From Apteryx mantelli (lineage: Eukaryota > Chordata > Aves > Apterygiformes > Apterygidae): a stretch of 64,000 bases of DNA. The notes beneath the pieces are model-generated. The model ran no database searches. It was not told where the DNA came from and saw only the letters and a list, made by a program, of their open reading frames with translations. Positions 38,780 to 54,425 of this stretch are shown piece after piece; within the stretch, counting starts at the first letter, position 1; each line of letters opens with the position of its first letter. The stretch spans positions 31,392,583 to 31,456,582 of the forward strand of contig NC_089985.1 of the NCBI RefSeq assembly GCF_036417845.1, given 5' to 3'. A program made the translations under genes and the position numbers.

Positions 38780-39033
38780 GTGAATGCTGCCTCGAGGAAC
38801 CGAGTAAACGGAGGCGCGCGGAGCGGTACCAGCGGCGCTCTGCTACCAGCACTTGGCGGTGGTGGGAGGTGGGAGAGGCCGGAGCTGGCACGAGCACGCG
38901 TGTGCGGCGCTGCACTGCCGAAGCGCGGCGGGGCGGCTGCAGCGAGGCAGGGCTCTGACGGCTGCACCGCACACTGGTTCGGGGTGCAGAAGAGCGGCGA
39001 CAGCAGTTGCGCTGGCATAGTGTTCGTGCAATG
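38780..39033 (+). other. CpG-rich stretch ending in a strong splice donor; possible first exon
   Basis: A local CpG-dense block ends in GTGCAATG|GTAAGT at 39033/39034, a near-perfect donor, after which base composition drops. This looks like the promoter and first exon of a plus-strand transcript. I cannot find its later exons with certainty; an AATAAA at 41157-41162 is a possible end. Confidence 0.3.
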
Positions 39034-41200
39034 GTAAGTTGTCCCTAGGCCAATGCCGTGTGCCTTTTAAATGTCCCTGTGCCAGGACCCCCTGCATGCT
39101 GTGTATCTGGGGTACTTCAGAGACCTGGCAAGCCCAGAACACCAGTAATAAAAGTGTTGGGCCATTTTGGGCTCTCCTGGGCCATCTGTGCCATCCAAAA
39201 GGTGCACCGTGAGAACAGGGGCCAGGATGCAGCAGTGTTTGAGATGACACCAGTTTTTAAGAGTTTCCTTCCTGGTTTCACCCCTTGCCAGGTAGCTCAT
39301 GGCTCAACACCGGCTGGGGCCTTCTGACCCTGCTCGCAGGGCTCTTACTTGGCTCGAGGATGCTCCAGCCTCATGCCAGTCACCACCAGAGTGGGAGAAG
39401 CATCTCGTCTCCCTGCAGACCCATTGCCCATGTCCTGTGCACCTCACTCAGGTCTCTCCCAAACCAGAACGTGAGAAACCCCAGCACAGGGACTGGCAGT
39501 GGGACCTGGCAGATCTTTGTGGCAGGGATCACTCCAAGCACAGCCTGGATCCCTGGTGCTCAGCCGGCCGGTCCTGCTGCTGGAGCTGCCCCAGGAGCAT
39601 GGGGAGCCGGGGCAGGAGCAGCAGGCCCAGGGTGCTGGCGGATGCCCGGGTGGAGGCAGCTCCACGTGCCCTGCGCTGTGCTGCAAACGCTGCAAACATA
39701 GCAACCAACGGCCACACGCTCCGTGCCAGGGGATTTCTGCTGAGAAGCAGAGCTGGGGAAACAGAATCGGGGCGGGAAGGGAAGCCAGGGCCCGGCTGAA
39801 CTTTTTCTGCCGGGGCGGGAGGCAGGAAACGGCAGTTTGGGCGGTTGCAGGGAAGGGAGGTGCCGGCAGCGCGCTGGCCTGGGGAGGGACGAGGGTCCGA
39901 GGGTGCCTCAGGCACCATCGCACACCATGCTGGAGCCTGCTAACGCCCCGTGCAAGGGGCACGGGCACCGCCAGCTCCTCCGATGCCCCTGCGCTGGGGC
40001 TGCAGCCGACCCCAGAGCCCCCCACCCCCTGCCCCATTGCAGGACAGTTCGGAGGGCTCCTGAGCCCCAGTGGCCAGATCCTGCCCCCCAGGAGCTGGAG
40101 CTGGGGGTGGTGGAAGAGGGATCTGCCAGTCCTGGAATTTTACCTATGACCCCAAATCCAAGCACCTTCTTGAACCGGATGGATCCACATCCTTTCATTT
40201 CTCCCTCCAGGCAGGTTTGCCCAGCTTTGCAGCTTCCACTTTGCCCCCTCCCCCAAGCCCCCAGGGCAGTTCCTGTCTGCGAGCACAGCACTTGCCTTCC
40301 CCACCTCGGCCAAGGGGACCCGCCGCCCTCTCCCTCCCTCCTCCTCCAGTGCTGCAGGCCTGGGTTTTGCAGGCGCTCAGGGGGCGAGAGGGCCGAGGGA
40401 GAGGAAGAAACCCTGCTCCAGAGAGGGCCAGGGCTGTCGCCCTTGATCTCAGCGAGCCACCCTGTCCCCAGGCCCTGCCTGCGCCCGGGGCTGCGGGGGG
40501 ACAGCGCGGTGCGTGGCTGGTGCTGCTCCAGCCGCCCCGGGTGCCAGGCGCAGAGCAAACCGCGGTGCTGCACAGCAGCTGCTGCAAAGGCGACCCCACC
40601 GCAAACAGCCGGCCCGCGGCCGGGTTCGGCTTCGCGCATCCTGCCCACCAGCTGCCAGCGCCGCGGGGCTCGCCGCAGGATCGGGGATCAGAGGAGTGCT
40701 CTTGGCTCTCGGTTCCCAGCCTTGGCAGTGCTGGCTCGGCTTGGAAACGGGGGGAGGTGAAGGCGTCCCAGCCCCACGGCCTTCCCAGCTCCAAGGAGCA
40801 CCGCGGCTCGGCCCTGGGAAGGGGCTGGCAGCCGGGAGCGCCGGGTGCGGAGGAGCACTGCGGGGGCAGCCTGCAGGGTCGCAGCCTCCCGCTGGCTGCC
40901 CTTGCCCCCCGGCTGCTCTTGGTGCCCGTGGAGGAGGCCTTGCTGCAGGGAGGGAGCGGAAATGCCGAAATGCCTGCGGAGCGGGAAGCTGGCAGCACAC
41001 CCGGCATGGCACAGCCAGCCCGCAGCCGGGCGCACGGTCCAGCCCCAGGCGCGAGGAGCTGCACGGGCAGCTCTGTGCCCTGGCGAGAGCGGCTCGTGGA
41101 CACGTAACTCCCAGGTGTCATGGACCTGCAGCGTCTGCTGAAGCTGAGCATCACCAAATAAAGTGTGTGTGCCGGGGGGGACTCTGGGGTGGCTGGTGCA
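39034..41200. other. Spacer with unsupported long frames
   Basis: Overlapping frames of 250-345 codons occur on both strands but show no domain, repeat unit or codon pattern that favours one. A plus-strand AATAAA at 41157-41162 is the only transcript-like signal. Confidence 0.35.
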
Positions 41201-41214
41201 GCCCCACTCACGGC

Positions 41215-41560
41215 AGGGCCAGCCTTGACATTAGATCCATCTTCAGGCTTAGATCGGGTCTGTCAGGCTTCGTCCAGGCCAGTTCTGAATACCGTGAAGG
41301 ATGGAGATCCCACACCCTCGCTAGGCCTCTGTTCTGGTGTTTTACCACGCTCATGCGGAAAAAAAATTTCCTAACATCTAGCTGGAATTTCCCTTGATGC
41401 AACTTGTGTCCGTTGCCTCTCGTGCTTTCACTGTGCACCTCCCAGAAGGGTCTGGCTCTGTTTTCCCTGTAACTCCCTTCAAACAGCTGTGGAGAGCAGT
41501 AAGGTCACCCCAAAGCCTTCTCTTCTCCAGACGGAGCAGACTGCTGACATTAAACCACGC
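41215..41560 (-). repeat. CR1 LINE, 3' fragment
   Basis: Read on the minus strand it gives CTGGAGAAGAGAAGGCTTTG, GTGACCTTACTGCTC, then AGAGGCAACGGACACAAGTTG, GGAAATTCCAGCTAGATGTTA and GGAAATTTTTTTTCCGCATG in the order seen at the 3' end of avian CR1. Only the 3' part is present and it is well diverged. Edges are approximate. Confidence 0.85.
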
Positions 41561-44380
41561 TGTCCTCACCCCCCACAAACTTGATGCATGGGAAAAATCC
41601 CACCTGAATGAGCGCTTTCGGCTACAAGAGGGTGCTGGAGCGTGACTGGGGCCGGTGGGGGGTCTCCAGCAGGACCCCTGCCCACAGTGGGACGAGAGCC
41701 AGCCCCAGGCAGCCACGGGCAATTTGGGGGTCACGCAGGCCATGAGTCCTGGTGCTGCAGGGCTGGGGAGAACAGGGTAAAACATGGGATCTCCTGCCAT
41801 TGCACATCGGGTGCCTTGGACGGGCAAGGTGTCACCCTCTCGAGCTGACAGCAGTGAGCCTGCAGCTGATTTAGGGGGAACAAGCTCGTTAAAGGGAGGA
41901 ATGCACCCCAACCTGTCCACGTGGCCCCTGGGAACGGCGGGACCACAGCTGAGTTTACAATGTCCAAGTCTTGCAGGGTCAGTCCCCGGTTCAGGAGTCC
42001 GGGACTCCTAGCTAGTCCCAGTCTCAGGATCCCAGGTGGTTTGCAGACTGGGAGCAGTCAGAAAGCTCCAGGTCCTCCATCTCCTTAAAAATCTCAGGCA
42101 AGCTATCTATTGCCTGTCTCATTCCCGGCTGCCTGACCCACTCACTTCCCTCCCACGCCTCCATCATTTTGCTGTCAGGATCAAACATTCTCACCTCTCC
42201 TGGCTGTTCTCGCAGAAAAAGGCCGGTCCCTGACCAGCACACAGGTGACAGTGCCGGCCGGGAGCTCATGAGCGCTGTCCCCAGGGAGGGACATGGGCAG
42301 GAGGCTATGGGCATGACCGGAGGAGGCGGAGGGACGCGGTGCTCTCGCCTGGGGACTGGCTTGCCCCACGAAAGCCGCCTGTCCCCAGCGTGCCAAGCAG
42401 GGCCGGCCGGTCGATCCCCCTAGGGGGTGCACGCAGGGACACGTGCGCACGCAAACATGCACGCGCCGGGCGCTCTGCCGTGAGCAACCCCCAGCAGCCT
42501 GCCGCTGGGGCTCCCTGCGATGCCCCTCCGGGGAGCCGACCTGGCAGGGCTGGGAGGAAGGTGCATGCGGGTGGGGTGGCACGAGAGCTGTGCACACCGG
42601 GCTGCTGCTGCGTGCTTCTGCCAGGCCACTAGCGTGAGAAGTTGCGCCAGGCCTCTGGCAAGAAGAGCAGCAGGGAGAGATTGCCAAGCCTCTTGCTCTG
42701 GCTCAGCTCATCCTCTCACCCTGGGTCCGGGGCAGAGGGTGGAGGAGGGAGCTGCTCCTGGGGCTCCATCCATCTCGGAGAGGAGGTGCCCGAGCCCTGG
42801 CGGGAGGCAGGGCCCATCCGTGCCCCTGAGCCCGGTCCAAGGGTCAGCAGTGAGCAGGAGCAGAGCCGACGGCTCTCAGCCATCGCTGTTCCCCTCAGTG
42901 TCTCCACCTGAGCCCCGGAGCCAGCCCTGCTCCGCTCCACGCCGCCGCCCCGGGGCAAGTCCCCCGGGCCTCCCTGCGGCACCCCAGGGTGCCTCCACCC
43001 ACCCGTCTGCCTCTGAACGCTGACTCAGCTCCGCCAGGGGAGCTCCCGGCAGCCTCCGAGCTGGGGCCTCCGGCGGAAAAACAGAGCTGCCCCGTGACGC
43101 CGCCGGTGCCCCGGGGAGCCTGGGGCCCCTGTGGAAATGGGCTGGTTTCTCTGAAGTGGCAGAGGCCTCCCTGCCTGCTCCCAGTGCGTGTTTGCTACTG
43201 GGGTGGCAGGTTTGCACGTGCTTCCTGTACGAAAGCTGGAAACCTGAGCGAAAAGCAGAGAGACGGGGTGGCGGAGGGGTGCAGGGACCCGCGCTCGCCT
43301 CCCCGGGCCTCCGCTCTCCTGCGGTGAGAAAGGGGTTTAAGTTCTCCCTGCCACCTGAGGATGAAAGGAGACGCGCTGTGAAGCACGGGGCTGTTTGGCT
43401 GGGGGGTACTCATGCAAAACCCTCAGCACGTTCAAAAACACATCCAGCACCTGTGAACAGAGCCCCCAGCTGCCTCGGGGAAGCAGAGGGGGAGCACGAC
43501 AAGGGGAAACTGAGGCACAGAGCGAGGCGGTCTCCCCACGAGCGGTACCCAGCAGGGCAGGGCAACGGGGTCGGCTCGCGAGGGGCAGTGCTGCTGCTGG
43601 GGGTGCTCCGGGCGAGCGGGCAGCCACAGATTTATGGCTGCTTTTGCCTGTTCTGGATGCCCGTGGGGAGGGAGAGAGCTGCCGCAGCACCCCGCCATGG
43701 ATGGTTTTGGGTGATGCAGAGATGGGGATGCCGCTGTGACTGTGCACGGGCTGTGAGCGGCGGAGAGGGGAGCGAACCTCCAGGCTGCTCTGCCCCACAG
43801 GGGACCCACGGGGACACCAGACCCGCGTGGCCAGGGCCGCGGGGGGCCGCGCCGAACAGTCCTGCTCGTGGCCATCAGAGAGCAGCAGTGCCATGCCGCG
43901 CTGCCCGGACGCCTGTCCTGCTCGCACAGGCCAGCGCAAGCCAGTCGGACGCGGTGGCGGCACCAGGGCCCCCTGGAAGCAGCCTTGGCCGGGGGACGCC
44001 CAGGACGGGGTGCCCAGGCTCCCCCGTATCCCTGCGGCCGGCTGTCCGGGACGGTGCTGCTGGTCCTGGGCTGCCCCCCGTGCGCCCTCGGGACGTGGGG
44101 CACCAGGGACTGACCTTTCCGGGCTGTTTGAGGGCCAGCAGGGCCCTGGGCCGTGCTGTAGCCGGGGCGAAGCCTCGCTCCGCCACCCTGCCGTTAGCCT
44201 GCCGGCACCTTGCCCTCGCTCGGGCGCCCGTCTCAGGGTGGACAGCGGGTGCTGAGGGCGCCTGCACTCTCTGCTTCACCCACTTTTGCAAACCCAGCGG
44301 CATGTTGGCTGCTAAAACCTGCGAGCGGCTGCAGCCCCCCTCCTGGGAGGGCCTGGGGTGAGCTCCGGTGGGCTCGGGGG
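41561..44380. other. Spacer upstream of PLK3
   Basis: No gene supported in 2.8 kb. It is GC-rich with many overlapping chance frames. A MIR-like motif near 43500 is listed separately. Confidence 0.4.
43498..43560 (+). repeat. Possible MIR-like SINE core
   Basis: ACAAGGGGAAACTGAGGCAC followed by AGAGCGAGG resembles the MIR core GATGAGGAAACTGAGGCACA-GAGAGG. The match is short and the 3' half is weak, so chance is possible. Confidence 0.3.
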
Positions 44381-44399
44381 AAGCCGGAGCCCCTGGGGC

Positions 44400-44870
44400 T
44401 GATGCGATGGGGGGAGGAAGGGGCTGTGGGTGTGCTGTGGGCGAGAGGGGGCTGGGGGTGCATTTATGGATGTGTGTGGGGAGGGGGCTCTGTGTGTCCG
44501 AGGGGAGGGAGCTGAGGAGGGGCCTCAGCGTTTCTGGGGGGCAAATCTGTGCCTATGGGGGGGTTATGTCTATGAGGGGGCATGTGCCTATGGGGGGGCT
44601 CTGTGCCTCTGTGAGGACTGGGGGTCCTAAGGTCTATGGGGAAAGGGGCTCTGTCTATGGGGGCTCCTTGTGTCTGTGGGGAGGTCCCGAGGGGGCTTTG
44701 TGCCTATGGGGGTGTGTGTCTATGGGGGATCCCTGTGTCGGGGGCGCCCTCTCTGGGGAGGACTGTGTCTACGGGGTGTTTTCTATGGGGGCGGTGCGTG
44801 TCTAAAGGTGACTGTTTGGAGGAAACTGCGTGTCTGTGGGGGTTCTCTGCGGGGGGGGGTTGAGAGGAGG
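44400..44870. repeat. G-rich imperfect tandem repeat
   Basis: Loose repeats of the type TCTATGGGGGCTCTGTGTC fill about 450 bp just upstream of the PLK3 promoter. Plus-strand G-runs of four to nine come every 15-30 bp, so G-quadruplexes are possible. Confidence 0.7.
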
Positions 44871-44935
44871 GGGGGTGATACCGTCGCGCCGCCGCTCCCC
44901 CCGGCCCCGCGCACCTCCGCCCCGCCGTGCGGCTG

Positions 44936-45072
44936 CCCCTTTAAAAGCGGCGGCGGCGGGGCGGTGGCGGCGGGGGGCGGGGCGGGGTGACGTCACGCCG
45001 CCCATTGATAAAGGCGGCGGGATTCCCTGCCGCCCCAGCGGGAGCGCTCGGCGGCGGCGGCGGCACCACGTG
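44936..45072 (+). promoter_or_regulatory. PLK3 promoter with CRE, TATA-like box and E-box
   Basis: CCCCTTTAAAAGCGG near 44937-44950 is TATA-like, a perfect CRE (TGACGTCA) is at 44988-44995, and CACGTG is at 45067-45072, just before the start codon at 45130. PLK3 is known as an immediate-early gene induced by growth factors and stress; a CRE fits that. The start site is not determined. Confidence 0.6.
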
Positions 45073-45129
45073 CGCGGGCTCGGCGGCAGCGGCGGCAGCG
45101 GATCCCCGAGCCCCCGGCCCGGTCCCGCC

Positions 45130-51766
<6,637 letters not shown>

Positions 51767-52564
51767 CTTGGGACCTTGGGGACCCTCTCTGGATGTAGAG
51801 GACTCCCCTTACCCTCCCATGGGATGGGAGGTGTGTTGTGGTGCTGGATGACTACCTGGGCACCCTGTACTCTGGTGTTCAGCTGGACTCTATAGACTAA
51901 GACACCTGGATGTGGCTATGGCAGCTGGTCTGGGCACCCTTTGTCCTTGCTGCTCCTTGGCTTCTGGCAATCACTGCCTCCCTGCTGGCAGCTCCTGCTC
52001 TGGTTGTGCTGGTCTTGGTGGAGTGGACTGGGACAGAGCAGAAGGGGCAAGTGAGTGCCCTGCAGCCTGGTTTGGATTTGTAGCCAGTGCATCCTTGCAG
52101 TGGCTGGTGCTTCAGCCTTCCCTGGCTGTCCATTGCCTGCCACCAGGGCTCTGGCTGTCCTGGCACTGGGCAATGTGCCCAGCTGCCAGCTTCACCTGGA
52201 AATCACTCTCAGGCATATTAGCAGTTGTCTCCAGAGTCCTGTGCTCAAGGCTCAGGTTGGTGCAGGGTGGGGATAACACACCCCCCACAAGGGATTGACA
52301 GGGGTGAAGGGCATTGCCTGCCTTGACAGTGGGGTGCATGGGCTGGTGCATGCTGCTCCACAACCACTACACTAAGGAGGGGAGCAAGGCCCCTTTGGGC
52401 AGTGCTAGGGCTGACCATGCTCCAGCTGCTCCCGAATTTGTGAATTGTCTGGTACAACTTGAGGCTTGATAGAGAAAAAAGGGATCTGAGGGCTTGTCTG
52501 GAGAAGCCCTCATTTTGCTGGGACCTGTGGGAGGTTTCTTGTTTCAAGGCAGTCTCTGCTGGGT

Positions 52565-52612
52565 GGGACTATTTATGTATCTTATTTATATGGATTTATT
52601 TATTTTCCTGTT
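52565..52612 (+). promoter_or_regulatory. AU-rich elements in PLK3 3'UTR
   Basis: Several ATTTA pentamers cluster in this stretch (CTATTTATGTATC, CTTATTTATATGG, GGATTTATTTATTTTCC) about 50 nt before the poly(A) signal. Such clusters make mRNA short-lived, which fits the immediate-early behaviour known for PLK3. Confidence 0.75.
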
Positions 52613-52652
52613 GAAGTTTTCATGTGCAGCTCCCTTGTCCCTGATTCACCTC

Positions 52653-52658
52653 AATAAA
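52653..52658 (+). terminator. PLK3 polyadenylation signal
   Basis: AATAAA about 890 nt after the stop codon, followed by a T/G-rich stretch. The 3'UTR has no other gene-like content. Confidence 0.8.
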
Positions 52659-52679
52659 AATTTCCTCTTGTAAGAGCAA

Positions 52680-53660
52680 ACTGTCTCCACCTTGCTTGGT
52701 GCTGGGTCCTGTGCCACAAACTGGCTATAGCTCCCCGAAGCTGGAGAGCAAAGCATCCTCATCTTCATCCTTGCTTCAGGTATTCTCTCTGCCTGGCATG
52801 CCAGAGCCTCCTTGGCATTGGTGTGGGGGCAAGGTCATAGGGCTGGGTGTGCTGGGGACCCTATAGGCTTGAGCTGGTGTTGGGATGAGACCCCCTGGGG
52901 CCCTCCCCTGCCCCCATCCCCTCCCCAGGGCTGGGCATGATTAGCTCTTGCTCACTGCTGTCTCTGCCCTTGGGTCAAATCTAACTACTCTAAAGTCTGT
53001 GCTGCCCTGGCTTGGGGAAAGCAAAGTCTCATGCCCCAGGGCCCTTCCAGCTCTGCCTGGAGGGACTGGCTCACTTCCCCCTCTCTTTGCACTCTGCCTC
53101 ATGTGATGGGATATGAGCTGGGACCAAAGCCAGGAAAGCGCGAGGATTTAATCTGCTCCATGGATGTGCTTTGAACATGATCTGTTACCTCCTGCTCTCA
53201 TTCCTTAGTACTGGTGCAATCAATCTGCCTGGGAGCAGTTGGGGTTGTGGGAAACAGCCTGGGCTGCTCTGTGTCTTTCCCCAGAGCTGCTGCCTGCTCC
53301 AGGACTCTGGATTTTTTTTTTACCTCTTGCTACATGTCAGGTTGTATTTTCTGAAGCTTAGGCCCTTTGCAGGCTGTAAGGGGAAGCTGCAACGTGCAGG
53401 CAGGCTTGGGACTGTAGTGAGCCCCCAAACCTGGCAGCCAGGCGGGGTGGGGGTCTGGCCCAGTGGTGCAGGGAGCTGCATGTGGGGCTCCACAGAGGCC
53501 GGGCACTGCCCTAGTGCTTTGAGCCTGCTTTGGCCCTATCCTGCTGCTACGGGCAGAGGGCCTGTGACTTCTGGACTGATGCACTGGCTCTACATCACCC
53601 AAGGTGCCTGGCTCCTCACCTGCACCACAGGCCAAAGCCTGTGACATAGAAGAGCTGCGG
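52680..53660. other. Spacer between convergent PLK3 and DYNLT4 ends
   Basis: About 1 kb between the two poly(A) sites. No feature seen. Confidence 0.5.
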
Positions 53661-53674
53661 CTGGAGCAAATCTC

Positions 53675-53680
53675 TTTATT
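53675..53680 (-). terminator. DYNLT4 polyadenylation signal
   Basis: Minus-strand AATAAA only 43 nt past the stop codon, giving a very short 3'UTR. Confidence 0.7.
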
Positions 53681-53723
53681 TCCAGCCCCTCTTCTCCTGC
53701 AGTGCTACAAGGCTGGAGCAGGG

Positions 53724-54425
53724 CTACTCAAAGTAGAGCCCGTGTACCGTGGCCACGGCAAAGAGGGAGGCGTTGGAGAAGGTGGCCGAGGCGAAGCTGT
53801 CGCTCTGGGGGTCCCACAGCGCCCGGCTGGCCACGAGCAGGCTCTGCTGGCCCCGCTGGCCCAGCAGCACGTGGCAGACCAGCTTGTAGCGGGGCGGCAC
53901 CGCCTCCTTCGCCCGGCTCCGCAGCAGGTCGGCCAGGCTGTGGGCCAGCTGGGCACCGCTCTGGGCGCTGTATGCCGCGTCGCCCAGCGAGGCGGCCAGG
54001 GCCGACTCCAGCACCCGCCGCACCCGGCAGGCACTGAACTTGCAGCCCTCATCCGGCTGCATCCTGTAGGTGTTTTCATAGCGAATCTCCTGGATGGGCT
54101 GGAAAAGGGGGAGCCCCGAGAAGCTGACGCGGCTGTGGAGCATCCAGGGGCCGACGGCGGGGCGCCTGCCCCCGGGCACCGCAACGAGCGAGCTCCGGCG
54201 GCTGGCGAAGGGCGCGTTGAGCACGCTGAGCATGGAGCTGCGGCGGGAGGGGAGCAGGGGCGGCTTGCCCTCCTCGGTGCTCTTCGCCGGGGCCGCGGGC
54301 CGGGGCAGCGCATCCAAGGGCTGGGAGCCGCGGCGCGCGCCCCCCGGCACTGCCCGGGGCGGAGGGGCTTCAGCGCCATCCGGAGCCACTGCCAGCGGCA
54401 GCAGGGCCGGCTCCTGCTTGGCCAT
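53724..54425 (-). CDS. DYNLT4: Dynein light chain Tctex-type 4 (TCTEX1D4)
   Basis: A Tctex1-family protein linked to dynein and to protein phosphatase 1. The single coding exon gives 233 aa (human about 221). The N-terminal 90 residues are Pro/Ala/Ser-rich and low in order. The Tctex1 domain fills about 105-233, from IQEIRYENTYRMQP to the end FAVATVHGLYFE. The PP1-docking motif RVSF at about residues 99-102 (HSRVSFSGLP) is the one known for human TCTEX1D4. A minus-strand acceptor (CTTCCTTCCAG) stands just before the ATG, so a 5'UTR exon probably lies upstream. Position between PLK3 and BTBD19 matches human. Confidence 0.94.
   Translation of the reverse strand: MAKQEPALLPLAVAPDGAEAPPPRAVPGGARRGSQPLDALPRPAAPAKSTEEGKPPLLPSRRSSMLSVLNAPFASRRSSLVAVPGGRRPAVGPWMLHSRVSFSGLPLFQPIQEIRYENTYRMQPDEGCKFSACRVRRVLESALAASLGDAAYSAQSGAQLAHSLADLLRSRAKEAVPPRYKLVCHVLLGQRGQQSLLVASRALWDPQSDSFASATFSNASLFAVATVHGLYFE

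Noticed and set aside
39837-41397. Overlapping frames of about 300 codons on both strands
   Set aside because: GC-rich DNA with open frames on several phases at once; no domain, repeat or splice pattern chooses one.
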